DNA of 55,097 nucleotides from Nostoc calcicola FACHB-3891 (lineage in GTDB: Bacteria > Cyanobacteriota > Cyanobacteriia > Cyanobacteriales > Nostocaceae), in contig NZ_JACJRQ010000047.1 in the NCBI RefSeq assembly GCF_014697355.1, positions 1-55,097 on the forward strand. Direction: 5' to 3'. Numbering within the stretch: position 1 is the stretch's first letter; each line of letters begins with the position of its first letter. Positions 26,001-35,276 of the stretch are shown here, in pieces. The position numbers and the translations under genes are program-made. The notes beneath the pieces were generated by a model. That model made no database searches. It had not been told where the DNA came from and saw only the letters and a list, made by a program, of their open reading frames with translations.

Positions 26001-26156
26001 CGCTATCATCAAGGAAATTCCACTCACAAACAAAGTGGTTTAGGACTGGGTTTAGCGATCGCCCGTCATCTCGTCGAATTACATGGTGGCTCTATTCAAG
26101 TTACTAGCCCTGGCGTTGGACAAGGAGCTACCTTTACCATCAAGTTGCCGTTATGA
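23079..26156 (+). CDS. REC-PAS(5)-histidine kinase
   Basis: A 1025-residue cytosolic multi-sensor kinase. An N-terminal receiver (about 1-125, Asp58 in ILLDFLLPDMDG) is followed by five PAS/PAC modules at about 140-265, 280-395, 405-525, 535-655 and 665-785. The repeated linkers such as GTSFDITERKQ and STTDISDRKRAE mark the PAC ends. HisKA (His814 in MVSHDLRSPLNAILG) and HATPase (NAIKFTPSEG, GLGLGLAIARHLVELHGG) follow. The N-terminal receiver probably takes phosphate from the phytochrome or shares signals with RcpB. It is the third gene of the operon, 2 bp after the RcpB stop. PAS ligands are not predictable. Confidence 0.93.
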   Translation: MAQPLTVLIIDDSPEDRQVYRRYLLQDQEHSYTILEAESGEEALALCQELQPEGILLDFLLPDMDGLEFLAELPQQLKGNMPAVIMLTAYGNESIAVQAMKSGVQDYLIKGQTTAERLRSTVYSAIKNTQLRQQLQRSEERFRTSVENMLDCFGIYSAIRNETGKILDFCVDYVNAAACEFSRISNDKQLGKGLCEILPNFRASDLFDECCQVVETGNPLVKESLIYTSSFDRNQVLTKIIDIRITKMGDGFVASWRDVTEKNQAHKRWRESQQFIERIAETTPGILYVYDLVKQQNVYINSQVSKLLGYTPEQIQEMGTQFLPKIVHPEDLARLPSVFQEIGSIQDTNIVENEYRMRHANGEWRWFFSRDTIFTRNCDGSPRQIIGTSFDITERKQTEEQLRLSNERFQLAAAAVNCLIYDWDLENDRIERTEGLTKILGYSLKETPTTHEWWKEQIHPEDREGLIHHFHAIVSANENHYTVEYRARHKDQEYRYVLDQGVITRDANGQVIRAVGSTTDISDRKRAEFALQESEAKFRRIVESNIVGIYFGDFSGRVYEANDAFLETFGYTRDDLAGGIIRWNSMTPPEYQTLDHQKIQELQVSGVCTPFEKEYLHKNGTRIPVLLGIARIESTKDNGYSVCFVLDLTQRKRAELALRESEERYRYLSNAMPQLVWICNPQGECEHVNERWYEFTGQSVDEAMGFGWTKTIHPDDTEAAMAGWTQALQTGELYQQEIRYQKRDGSSSWHLVRGVPIKNQQGSIIKWFGTSTDIDDRKHLEAERNQLLQLEQAARAQAEAANRTKDEFVAMVSHDLRSPLNAILGWVQLLRTRKFDEANFAKALETIERNARSQEKLLEDLLNMSRILQGKLQLEVSQVNLGVVVGAAIETAYPSANAKNIRLESIVDRSISTISGDINRLLQVLGNLLTNAIKFTPSEGKVEVRLFRNGSQAQITVSDTGMGISPEFVPYVFERYHQGNSTHKQSGLGLGLAIARHLVELHGGSIQVTSPGVGQGATFTIKLPL

Positions 26157-27019
26157 AAATTAAAAATTAATACCTTTAATTTGGTCAAAATTAAAATACT
26201 TATAGCAGTAGCCAATAATAACGAATAATTTTAGCACATCGAAAAAGCTTGTAATTAGTCAACTCCTCAAAGCAAGTAAATTCGTGGATTTATTGAGAAT
26301 AATTCGTGTAAAATCAACATAACTTAACCAAATTTATAATTTTTGTGAAGTTTTTGGCAGCGGAATTGAAAAGCTAAAATCAAGTTGCATACACAATACT
26401 TGTCGGGTTTTGGGGAAAAGGGGAAAGGGAAAAGAAAAAACCTTTAACCTTTTCCCCAAACCCAATTACGAGTTAAAAATGCACAAAGCGAGCAGTATTG
26501 GTTCCATATAGAGTCTTGATAAAGTCCATAAATTGTGAATTTTTCAATAAAATTTTTGTGTAAAAAATTTATATATTTTTAGAAAATTTTATCAAATTAA
26601 AATATTCAGCATTTTCGATAACTGCCATTATATTTACTTTAAAGAATACAAGATTTTACTTGGCTTTAACTTCAAAAAGTACGCCAATATATAACCAAAA
26701 TTACTGAAATAAATTAGATTTCAGTCTCAAAAAACATTATTTATTCAGTCTAGTAATCTCACTCTGGCATTCAGAAAAATTTGTCAGTGATAATGATTTT
26801 TCACACTCAAATTTATTGCCTGTCATCTTGTGGCACTAGATCTATTATTAATTAAATCTGTTTTTGCCAATATTTGTCAAGTTAGATTGGTTGATAAAAA
26901 CAGCGAAGTCAGATATAGACCCAGTGTGAATAAGAAATGAACAGTCATAAGCTGGAGTTAAAAAACTAGTAATTTTAGTTTTGAATATTTTAGTAATTTT
27001 CTACAAATCTTCCAAAAAA
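26157..27019. other. Intergenic region upstream of the NRPS operon
   Basis: 863 bp of AT-rich DNA with no supported gene. A short purine/pyrimidine repeat (GGGGAAAGGGAAAAG..CCTTTAACCTTTTCCCC, about 26412-26460) is related to the larger composite repeats. The region 26480-26980 is unique and presumably carries the promoter of the NRPS-kinase operon. Confidence 0.4.
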
Positions 27020-30000
27020 ATGATCCAAGAATTCAACTTTACATTAATCCATAAAATAGTAGAAAATCAAGTTAAAAAATCTCCCCAAGCTGTCGCTGTT
27101 ATTTGTCAAAATGAACAATTAACCTATGAAGAACTTAACCAAAAAGCCAACCAAGTAGCGCATTACTTAGAGAAAATAGGAGTTAAACCAGAAGTTTTAG
27201 TTGGGGTGTGTGTAGAGCGATCGCTAGACATGGTGATTGCACTGCTAGGAATTCTGAAAGCGGGTGGTGGCTATGTTCCCCTTGACCCGACTTATCCCCA
27301 AGAGCGTTTAGGTTTCATCATCGAAAATACTCAACTTCCCATCTTATTAACGCAACAGCATTTATTAGAGTTAATTCCTCAACACCCAGCCAATACTATT
27401 TGTATAGATAGTGATTGGCAAAAAATTGCCCAAGAGTCTGTAGAGAACCCAGTCTGTGAAGTCCAACCAGACAATCTTGCTTATGTGATTTACACATCTG
27501 GTTCTACAGGTAGACCTAAAGGCGTAGCACTGGAACATCGCAATACAGTTGCCTTAATTGACTGGGCCAGAAAATTCTTTACTCCCGAACAATTAAAAGG
27601 AGTATTATGTTCAACGTCATTATGTTTCGATCTATCGGTTTTTGAATTATTTGTTACTCTGGGCTGTGGTGGTAAAGTAATTCTCGCTCAAGATGCTCTA
27701 CAGTTGCCAAATTTGCCAGCCGCATCGCAAGTAACTTTAATTAATACCGTACCTTCAGCCATTTCTGCATTACTGCGAATGAACGGTATTCCTGCGTCGG
27801 TGAACACCATTAACTTAGCAGGTGAGCCGTTGCAAAATGCTTTAGTGCAGCAACTTTATCAGCTAGAACACATTCAGCAAGTCTTCAATCTCTATGGTCC
27901 TACAGAAGATACTACTTATTCTACAGTTGCCTTAATCCAGAAAGGAGCGAAGGAAATTCCTTCAATTGGTCGTCCAATTGCTAACACCCAAATCTATTTA
28001 CTTGATTCTCGACTCAATCCGGTATCTGATGGGGCTGAAGGAGAAATTTATATTAGTGGAGCAGGTTTAGCCCGTGGTTATTTGAACTCTCCGGAATTAA
28101 CAAATGAGAAATTTATTGTTAACCCTTTGGGCAATCAACCAGGGTCAAGACTTTATAAAACAGGAGACCTTGCAGTTTATTTACCTGATGGAAACCTCAA
28201 ATTTTTAGGTCGCATCGATCATCAAGTGAAAATTCGTGGCTTTCGGATTGAACTGTTAGAAATTGAGGCACGTTTGAGCGAACATCCAGCAGTCCGTCAG
28301 GTAGTTGTTGTTGTCCGTGAAGATATACCAGGTAATCAGCGCTTAGTCGCTTATGTAGTGTCCAATTCTGTTGGTCTACAAGACATCACTCCCAAAACTC
28401 TGCGTAGTTTTCTACATCAGAAGTTGCCCAAGTACATGATACCTTCAGCATTTGTCTTGTTGGATGAATTGCCCATGACTCCCAACGGCAAAATCGATCG
28501 CCGTGCCCTACCTATCCCTAAATACTTCCAAACGCAGCAAAAAAATTACATCGCACCTCGTACCCCATTAGAAAAACAATTAGTTGAAATTTGGAGTCAG
28601 CTGCTAGGAATAGACTCAGTTGGGATTTACGACAATTTTGCTGAATTAGGAGGACACTCGTTACTCACTATTCAACTCATTGCCGATTTGCAGGAAGTAT
28701 TTCAATTAGATATCACCTTAGAAAATTTTTTACAGGCGCCAACTGTTGCACGTGTCGCACAAATTATTGAAACTCTCCGTCAAAATCAAAGTGTGACTCT
28801 GCCAAGCAACTTTCGAGAAACCAAAATATTACTAGACTCCTCTATTCACCCACAAAACAATTTAACTGAACCTGTATTAGATTTTTTCTTAACAGGTGCT
28901 ACAGGATTTTTAGGCACTTTTTTACTCTCGGAACTGCTGCAACAAACTCGAGCCGATATCTATTGTCTAGTTCGTGCTAGCAGCATTGAAGAAGCTAGAG
29001 TCAGAATTATCAGCCGACTCAAGTATTATCAACTTTGGCAAGAACACTTGAGTGATAGAATCATCCCCATTTTAGGAGACTTAAGCAAACCACTTTTAGG
29101 CATACAACCACAACAATTTTCTCGGTTGGCAGAAAAGATAGACATTATTTATCACTGTGGGGCATCTGTGAATATAGTCTATCCCTATTCAGCTTTGGAA
29201 AGTATTAATGTCTTCGGTACTCAAGAAGTTTTACGCTTAGCTAGCCACAGCAAAATTAAGCCAGTACATTTCATTTCTACCGTAGATGTTTTGACATCAA
29301 CCAATGGTGAAATTGCCATAGTCACAGAAGAAGATTCCAATAATATTGCTTGTGGCACAGGCCTGCATAGTGGTTATGCACAAAGCAAATATATGGCTGA
29401 ACAGTTAGTCAAAATGGCACATACCAGAGGTTTGCCAGTTACCATCTACCGACCAAGCAACATCATGGGACACAGTAAAACAGGCATTTGCCCAACCACA
29501 AGTTTCTTAGCCAGAACCATCAATGGCTGCATTCAAATGGGTATTGCTCCTGAGGTAGAAGCGCTATTAAATCTGGTGTCAGTGGATTATGTGAGTCAGG
29601 CGATCGTTCATCTGTCACGCCAACCGAAAATATCCGGACAAACTTATTACATCGTCAATCCCCAACCCATTGAGTGGAAACAATTAGTTAACTGGATGGA
29701 AGCTATAGGCTATCCACTACAGCAGATTTCCTACCAAGCTTGGTATGACAGGTTATTTCAACTTGTGAAACACAATTCCGAAAATCCACTAGCCCCTTTA
29801 GTAAGCATTTTAACGTATAATCTCATTCAAAAATTACTAGGAGCATTTGAGTTTAAATCAGAAAACACCCTTAAGGAATTGAATCGCTATTCAATCTTCT
29901 GTTCTCCAGTAAATAGCGAATTACTCAAGACTTACTTCTCATATTTCACCGAAAGTGGTTACTTACAACCTCCTGCTTCAGGTAGTGAATGGAGGAGTTT

Positions 30001-30088
30001 AGTTTTTTCTAGAAACTCAGTAAACCTAGATATACAAGGAGATTCCAAACACAGCACGGCCAAAATTGCCAACATGCACGCCATTTAA
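27020..30088 (+). CDS. Single-module NRPS: adenylation - carrier - thioester reductase (A-T-R)
   Basis: Should activate one amino acid, load it on its own carrier and release it reductively as an aldehyde or alcohol. The 1022-residue protein has an NRPS-type A domain (YTSGSTGRPKG at about 158; NLYGPTEDTTYST; YKTGDLA; NGKIDRRALP). The T domain has Ser547 (ELGGHSLLTIQL) and the R domain starts at about 620 with TGATGFLGTFLLSEL. The SDR Tyr786/Lys790 pair is in SGYAQSKYM. There is no condensation domain. Reading the A-domain pocket by eye against GrsA gives D-L-F-N-N-A-L-T-Y, which I recall as an alanine-type code. The start chosen is the ATG before IQEFNF. The histidine-kinase gene begins 11 bp after the stop, so the two are cotranscribed. 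Confidence 0.92.
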   Translation: MIQEFNFTLIHKIVENQVKKSPQAVAVICQNEQLTYEELNQKANQVAHYLEKIGVKPEVLVGVCVERSLDMVIALLGILKAGGGYVPLDPTYPQERLGFIIENTQLPILLTQQHLLELIPQHPANTICIDSDWQKIAQESVENPVCEVQPDNLAYVIYTSGSTGRPKGVALEHRNTVALIDWARKFFTPEQLKGVLCSTSLCFDLSVFELFVTLGCGGKVILAQDALQLPNLPAASQVTLINTVPSAISALLRMNGIPASVNTINLAGEPLQNALVQQLYQLEHIQQVFNLYGPTEDTTYSTVALIQKGAKEIPSIGRPIANTQIYLLDSRLNPVSDGAEGEIYISGAGLARGYLNSPELTNEKFIVNPLGNQPGSRLYKTGDLAVYLPDGNLKFLGRIDHQVKIRGFRIELLEIEARLSEHPAVRQVVVVVREDIPGNQRLVAYVVSNSVGLQDITPKTLRSFLHQKLPKYMIPSAFVLLDELPMTPNGKIDRRALPIPKYFQTQQKNYIAPRTPLEKQLVEIWSQLLGIDSVGIYDNFAELGGHSLLTIQLIADLQEVFQLDITLENFLQAPTVARVAQIIETLRQNQSVTLPSNFRETKILLDSSIHPQNNLTEPVLDFFLTGATGFLGTFLLSELLQQTRADIYCLVRASSIEEARVRIISRLKYYQLWQEHLSDRIIPILGDLSKPLLGIQPQQFSRLAEKIDIIYHCGASVNIVYPYSALESINVFGTQEVLRLASHSKIKPVHFISTVDVLTSTNGEIAIVTEEDSNNIACGTGLHSGYAQSKYMAEQLVKMAHTRGLPVTIYRPSNIMGHSKTGICPTTSFLARTINGCIQMGIAPEVEALLNLVSVDYVSQAIVHLSRQPKISGQTYYIVNPQPIEWKQLVNWMEAIGYPLQQISYQAWYDRLFQLVKHNSENPLAPLVSILTYNLIQKLLGAFEFKSENTLKELNRYSIFCSPVNSELLKTYFSYFTESGYLQPPASGSEWRSLVFSRNSVNLDIQGDSKHSTAKIANMHAI

Positions 30089-30099
30089 AGGATGTGAAA

Positions 30100-32961
30100 A
30101 TGAGCAGAAAGTGGAACAGTGGTTTAGAGCCTGAAGGAAATAGTACTGCTCAAGGTAAGCACACAGCTTCAGTAACCCAACAAACGCTAATCAAAACCGC
30201 AGTTAGCATTGGAGCAGTCATTGTGCTATCTACTAGTGTTGCTTATTTTCAACTCATTTCCAGCGTCACTGCTGAGGCATTAGCTGCGGTTGAAAAATAC
30301 GTCCAACTCCGAGCAGAACGGGAAAATAAAATTTTTATTCTCGCCCAAGAAAATCATGTGCTACTCAAGCAGGCTCTCTTAGAAAAACTCCAAGCACAAA
30401 GCGATCGAGATCCCAAGGCTGAATTTGACCAACTATTTATCAGACTCGCAGACGGTACTATTCGCAACCGTGCGAGTAAATTCGATCTTCAAAAATCTCC
30501 AGGGGTGTTTCTTGGCAAGAACGTCAATATAAATTCTGATATCCGACGACGTGTCATTGCCTATTTCGATCGACTGAGTGCTTACGGACCAGCATGGCGT
30601 AACCGCTTTGTCAATACCTACATCCAAATTCCAGAAAATGGAATTGCCATCTATATGCCCAGTTATCCTTGGGTAGAGAATGCACCCAAGGACGAATCTT
30701 TTCGAGTCACGGATGATGAGTCTTTCTACATTACCAACAAAGCTCATAATCCAAAACGCGAAACTGTCTGGACAGGAATTTATTACGACCAAGTAGCCAA
30801 GGCTTGGATGACTTCCTGCGTCACACCTGTGGATGTGGACGGTAGACACATTGCCACAATAGGACACGATATTTTGATTGGTGAATTGCAGCATCGCACA
30901 ATTAGCGACGCATTAGAAGGTACTTACAACATGCTTTTTCGGGAAGATGGGCGTTTGCTAGCTCATCCCGCTCTTATGGAACAAATTCAACAGGAAAAAG
31001 GCAAATTCGAGATATTAAATTCTGGAGATTCGCATTTACGTCACATTTTTGAATTAGTTACCCGAGAATATCCGAATCAGGTTATTGTTGACAACTCCCA
31101 GAATGATGAATATCTAGCAGTCACCAAACTTGAAGGACCAAATTGGTATCTGGTGACTGTCTTTCCGAAGTCATTTTTGCAAAGAAAAGCATTTGCAACT
31201 GTGCAATTCATCATATTTTTGGGACTGACATCATTGTTAATTGAAATTGTGGTGCTGTATTTGATTTTACGCCGCCAAATTTCTTCTCCTTTAACTAAGC
31301 TAATGGCAGCAACCGAAAGTATCGCCGCTGGTAACTGGAATATTAAACTGGATGTCACACGACAAGATGAATTAGGTCGTCTCGCATATTTATTTCACAA
31401 AATGGCTCAAGAGTTGCGAGAGTCTTTCAGCACTCTAGCAAAGACCAATGAAGAGTTAGAACTGCGAGTAGCGAAACGCACAGCCGAACTGCAAGCAGCC
31501 AAAGAAGCAGCGGATGGTGCTAGTAAAGCTAAAAGCGAATTTCTCGCCAATATGAGCCATGAATTACGCACACCTCTCAATGGTATTTTAGGTTATGCCC
31601 AAATCCTTCAAGGTTCAAAAAACCTAACTGCAAAACAGCAAAAAGGTATCAGCGTGATTAGTCAGTGTGGTTCCCATTTACTGACTTTGATTAATGATAT
31701 TCTTGATATTTCCAAAATTGAAGCTCAGAAAATAGAACTTTATCCGACCAATTTTCACTTTCCCTCCTTTCTTCAAGGAATTGCGGAAATTTTTCGGATG
31801 AAAGCTGAACAAAAAAATATTCAATTTCTCTATGTAGCTGATGAACATTTGCCTATAGGTATTCAGGCTGATGAAAAAAGGTTGCGTCAGGTTTTAATTA
31901 ATTTATTAGGTAATGCTATCAAGTTTACCGATCGAGGGTTCGTGAAATTTATAGTTAAACAAGAAAAACTCAAAAGCAGTAATAATGGAGAACCATCAAT
32001 CTATCGAATTCGTTTTCAAATTGAAGATACTGGTGTAGGTATGTCCAATGGAGAATTACAAAAAATATTTTTACCCTTTGAGCAGGTTGGCGATATTAAA
32101 AAGCGATCGCAAGGAACAGGATTAGGATTAACTATCAGTGAAAAAATTGTTGGCATCATGGGTGCTAGTTTAGAAGTGCAAAGTCAATTAGATAATGGTA
32201 GTATTTTTGCATTTGATGTAGAGATACCTGAAGCAAGAGAATGGGCAAAAAAATCTCAAATTTTTTCCCAAGGAACTCTCGTTGGTTTCCAGGGTGAAAA
32301 ACGAAAAATATTAATCGTAGATGACCGTTGGGAAAATCGCTCAGTGGTCGTTAATTTGCTCGAACCTCTAGGATTTGATGTTATAGAATGTGGTGATGGT
32401 CAAGAAGGTTTACTAAAAGCAGCCGAGTATAGACCTGATTTAATTATTACCGACATTTCAATGCCTGTGATGGATGGTTTTGAATTGATAGACCGTTTAC
32501 GAAACGATTCTGATTTAAAATATGTGAAAATAATTGTTTCATCAGCAAGTGTATATCAAACTGATATTCAAAACAGTTTAGATGCAGGTGGTGATGACTT
32601 TCTTAGCAAACCTGTACAAGCAATTGATTTGCTAGAAAAGCTGCAAAAATCTCTAAACTTACAATGGATTTATGCTCAAAACTCTGAAAGTCAAAATGTA
32701 GATGTCTGTGTTTTAGAAATCGATCCACAAAAACCACTTTTTTTATCTGATAAAAAACAAATAATACCTCCACCACCAGAGGCTCTATCTAAGTTATATA
32801 AACTTGCTTTACAAGGACGGATTAAAGCTTTACAACAAGAGTTAAAACAACTGACAAAACAAGATGATAAATTAAATGCATTTGCTCAGGAAATTTATCA
32901 ATTATCTCAAAAATTTCAAATTGAAAAAATTCAAGATTTTATTAAAGAATTTATCAAATAA
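30100..32961 (+). CDS. dCache-HAMP hybrid histidine kinase
   Basis: A membrane sensor kinase of 953 residues. Helix TM1 lies at about 24-48 and a long periplasmic double-Cache domain at about 50-360 (YFDRLSAYGPAWRNRF..TVWTGIYYDQVAKAWMTSCVTPV is the typical dCache region). TM2 lies at about 365-390, then HAMP (SSPLTKLMAATESIAAGNW) and a coiled coil. HisKA (His487 in NMSHELRTPLNGILG), HATPase (NAIKFTDRG, GTGLGLTIS) and a receiver (Asp785 in DLIITDISMPVMDG) follow. The helical C-terminal 100 residues may be an HPt-like tail. Its start codon (ATG; AAGGA overlaps the NRPS stop region) is 11 bp after the NRPS, so translation is probably coupled. dCache domains commonly bind amino acids or small metabolites. 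Confidence 0.93.
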   Translation: MSRKWNSGLEPEGNSTAQGKHTASVTQQTLIKTAVSIGAVIVLSTSVAYFQLISSVTAEALAAVEKYVQLRAERENKIFILAQENHVLLKQALLEKLQAQSDRDPKAEFDQLFIRLADGTIRNRASKFDLQKSPGVFLGKNVNINSDIRRRVIAYFDRLSAYGPAWRNRFVNTYIQIPENGIAIYMPSYPWVENAPKDESFRVTDDESFYITNKAHNPKRETVWTGIYYDQVAKAWMTSCVTPVDVDGRHIATIGHDILIGELQHRTISDALEGTYNMLFREDGRLLAHPALMEQIQQEKGKFEILNSGDSHLRHIFELVTREYPNQVIVDNSQNDEYLAVTKLEGPNWYLVTVFPKSFLQRKAFATVQFIIFLGLTSLLIEIVVLYLILRRQISSPLTKLMAATESIAAGNWNIKLDVTRQDELGRLAYLFHKMAQELRESFSTLAKTNEELELRVAKRTAELQAAKEAADGASKAKSEFLANMSHELRTPLNGILGYAQILQGSKNLTAKQQKGISVISQCGSHLLTLINDILDISKIEAQKIELYPTNFHFPSFLQGIAEIFRMKAEQKNIQFLYVADEHLPIGIQADEKRLRQVLINLLGNAIKFTDRGFVKFIVKQEKLKSSNNGEPSIYRIRFQIEDTGVGMSNGELQKIFLPFEQVGDIKKRSQGTGLGLTISEKIVGIMGASLEVQSQLDNGSIFAFDVEIPEAREWAKKSQIFSQGTLVGFQGEKRKILIVDDRWENRSVVVNLLEPLGFDVIECGDGQEGLLKAAEYRPDLIITDISMPVMDGFELIDRLRNDSDLKYVKIIVSSASVYQTDIQNSLDAGGDDFLSKPVQAIDLLEKLQKSLNLQWIYAQNSESQNVDVCVLEIDPQKPLFLSDKKQIIPPPPEALSKLYKLALQGRIKALQQELKQLTKQDDKLNAFAQEIYQLSQKFQIEKIQDFIKEFIK

Positions 32962-33018
32962 CCTGAATTTTAAAATATCAGATTTTAAATCACATTTAAT
33001 AATTTGGCAAGGTTCATA

Positions 33019-34527
33019 ATGCATCTATCTGACACCAATGTAATTTTAATTGTTGATGATATTCCTACCAACTTAGAAGTACTTTCAGAAGCCCTAACAG
33101 ATGCGGGATTTGAGGTTGCAGTGGCAACTAGTGGTCAAAGTGCCCTCAGGCAAGTTGAATACGATTTACCAGCATTAATATTGTTAGATGTAATGATGCC
33201 GGGAATTGACGGATTTGAAACCTGTCGGCGATTAAAAGCTAATGCCAATACCAAAGATATACCAATTATTTTTATGACTGCTCTTAGTGACTCTGTAGAT
33301 AAAGTCAAAGGGTTGTCGCTAGGTGCTGTAGACTATATCACCAAGCCGTTTCAACAAGCAGAAGTATTAGCTCGTGTCCAAGTTCACGTACAACTGCGAA
33401 ATGTAACCACAGCACTAGAGGAGCAAAATCTGCGTCTGAAAAAAGAAATTGACGAACGTATTGCCGCAGAAGCCGCTTTGCAGCAGTTGACTCAGGATTT
33501 AGAACAGCGGGTAGCAGAAAGAACTAAAGAACTTTCACAAGCTCTCCACACTTTACAAAAAGCTCAAGTGCAGCTTGTGCAGTCAGAAAAATTAGCTACT
33601 CTAGGCCAATTAGTTGCTGGTGTTGCTCACGAAATTAATAATCCAGTCAATTTTATCTATGCCAATATTCATCACGCTAATTACTATATCCATAACTTAA
33701 TAGAACTAATACAGCTTTATCGAATTCAGTCTCCTCATTCCACTGCTGATATTCAGAAAAAAATTAAAGAAATTGACTTAGAATTCTTGATTGAAGATTT
33801 ACCAAAACTTCTTTCCTCAATGGAAATCGGCGCTGAAAGAATTAGTGAAATCGTCAAGTCTTTTCGGACTTTTTCCCGCCATGATGAATCAGAACTGAAA
33901 ACAGTAAATATTCATGAAGGTATTGACAGTACTTTGAGAATTCTCGAACATCGCCTGAATCCAAAATTGCCGCATCAGACTATTCACGTCACGAAACAAT
34001 ATGGTAATTTACCGAAAGTTGAGTGCTATGCAGGAAAAATGAACCAAGTGTTTATGAACATCCTCAGTAATGCAATTGATGCTTTGGAGGAAGTAATAGG
34101 CACTTATGATTCTTTTATTCCCCCTACTATTTGGATTCACACGCATATTTTCAAAGAAGAATATGCTGTAATTAGGATTATTGATAATGGTCCAGGAATA
34201 TCACAAGAGGTTCAAAAACGGTTATTCGATCCTTTCTTCACAACTAAACCTGCTGGTAAGGGTACAGGTTTAGGGTTATCGATTAGTTATCAAATTGTTA
34301 CTGAACAACACGGTGGTTCATTGAGCTGTATTTCTAATCCAGGTAAGGGCACAGAGTTTGTAATTCAAATTCCACTCCGTCAGTCAGTATTGTCTGATTA
34401 TAAATGGCAGGTATCTCCAGAGTTGCTTGAATCGATAACACAGAGTGAATTAGTTGCTGTTTCAGGAGGTATACACCAGAATTCAGGAGTCAGAATTCAG
34501 GAGTCAGAAGTAAAACAAGCTTCATAG
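33019..34527 (+). CDS. Receiver-histidine kinase (REC-HisKA-HATPase)
   Basis: A cytosolic protein of 502 residues. The N-terminal receiver has Asp57 (LILLDVMMPGIDGF) and the Lys in ITKPFQ. A coiled coil (EEQNLRLKKEIDERIAAEAAL) is followed by HisKA with His204 (VAGVAHEINNPVNFIYANI) and HATPase (NILSNAIDALEE, GKGTGLGLSISYQIVTEQHGG). I start at the ATG at 33019 with AAGG six bases upstream. It lies 57 bp after the hybrid kinase and is probably in the same operon, taking phosphate from it in a relay. Its C-terminal tail (HQNSGVRIQESEVKQAS) is repeat-encoded. Confidence 0.92.
   Translation: MHLSDTNVILIVDDIPTNLEVLSEALTDAGFEVAVATSGQSALRQVEYDLPALILLDVMMPGIDGFETCRRLKANANTKDIPIIFMTALSDSVDKVKGLSLGAVDYITKPFQQAEVLARVQVHVQLRNVTTALEEQNLRLKKEIDERIAAEAALQQLTQDLEQRVAERTKELSQALHTLQKAQVQLVQSEKLATLGQLVAGVAHEINNPVNFIYANIHHANYYIHNLIELIQLYRIQSPHSTADIQKKIKEIDLEFLIEDLPKLLSSMEIGAERISEIVKSFRTFSRHDESELKTVNIHEGIDSTLRILEHRLNPKLPHQTIHVTKQYGNLPKVECYAGKMNQVFMNILSNAIDALEEVIGTYDSFIPPTIWIHTHIFKEEYAVIRIIDNGPGISQEVQKRLFDPFFTTKPAGKGTGLGLSISYQIVTEQHGGSLSCISNPGKGTEFVIQIPLRQSVLSDYKWQVSPELLESITQSELVAVSGGIHQNSGVRIQESEVKQAS
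34478..34510. repeat. Dispersed repeat forming the C-terminus of the REC-kinase
   Basis: Two tandem copies of CAGAATTCAGGAGT occur in frame at the end of the kinase gene. The same unit occurs intergenically, for example near 9300, 13736 and 40331, so the last residues of the protein come from a repeat. Confidence 0.75.
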
Positions 34528-34665
34528 CTGGGTTTGAAATTTAGCTTATGAAAAAGGAAGTAGGGAGTGGCGAATGAGGAGTAGGGGAAGTTTGGTGTGA
34601 GATTTTCGCGTGATTAGCTTTCTGGAAATCTGCTGTATAGAAAACTCGATAGTAGGTGCATAGTA

Positions 34666-35151
34666 TTATTCCATCATCTCATCACTTGCAGATGCACCTG
34701 GATAAAAGCGATCGCCGATCGTATTCTCCAATGAATATAAACATTGCCCCGGAAAAGTTGACAGGGGCAGATTCGTCTCACCTGATGCTAAATCCCTAGC
34801 ATTTTCATAGGCTTCCTGGAGTAATTCTGTTAAATAAGCCTTTAAGCTAGGATTTTCACTCAGTAGCTTCAGAATTTCCCGCCGTTGGACGCGAATTGTA
34901 GCCAACCAACTCCGACTACGTTGTTCTGGTTGATATTCCCACTTCAGTAAATGTCCAATCAAGACGCTGAGGCGATTTCTCAATTCTTGACGTTCTTTTC
35001 TACCCAAGGACTCAATTTCCTCAATTAAATTGGATAAATCCAATTGACTCCATTGGTGATAACGCAACAAGTGAGCCTGTTGTTGAGTCCAGGCGTGGAA
35101 ATCAGTTTCATAGAGGTTTTGGTTCGCGCTTTTTGCTGTTGGCGTCTGCAT
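34666..35151 (-). CDS. DUF29 domain-containing protein
   Basis: A 161-residue paralogue of the DUF29 protein at 6874. It shares LYETDFHAWTQQQAHLLR, DLSNLIEEIESLGRKERQEL, LIGHLLKWEYQPEQRSRSW and LQEAYENARDLASGETNLPLSTFP. The function is unknown. It lies between the NRPS/kinase operon (convergent) and guaA (126 bp upstream on the same strand), with no obvious operon link. Confidence 0.9.
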   Translation of the reverse strand: MQTPTAKSANQNLYETDFHAWTQQQAHLLRYHQWSQLDLSNLIEEIESLGRKERQELRNRLSVLIGHLLKWEYQPEQRSRSWLATIRVQRREILKLLSENPSLKAYLTELLQEAYENARDLASGETNLPLSTFPGQCLYSLENTIGDRFYPGASASDEMME

Positions 35152-35276
35152 TGTGGGATCAAAACCTGGCGATGTTTTCCCAATTCTAGTACTACGTCAA
35201 CCGAAAGATCGCAGGTGAAGGTGGGGAGTAGAAAGTGGGGAAAGAAAAACTTATCTTCCCCTCACCAAAAACTAAA

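Noticed and set aside
30433..30894. 153-codon minus-strand frame inside the hybrid kinase gene
   Set aside because: It is fully opposite a well-supported dCache coding sequence and shows no motif; a shadow frame.
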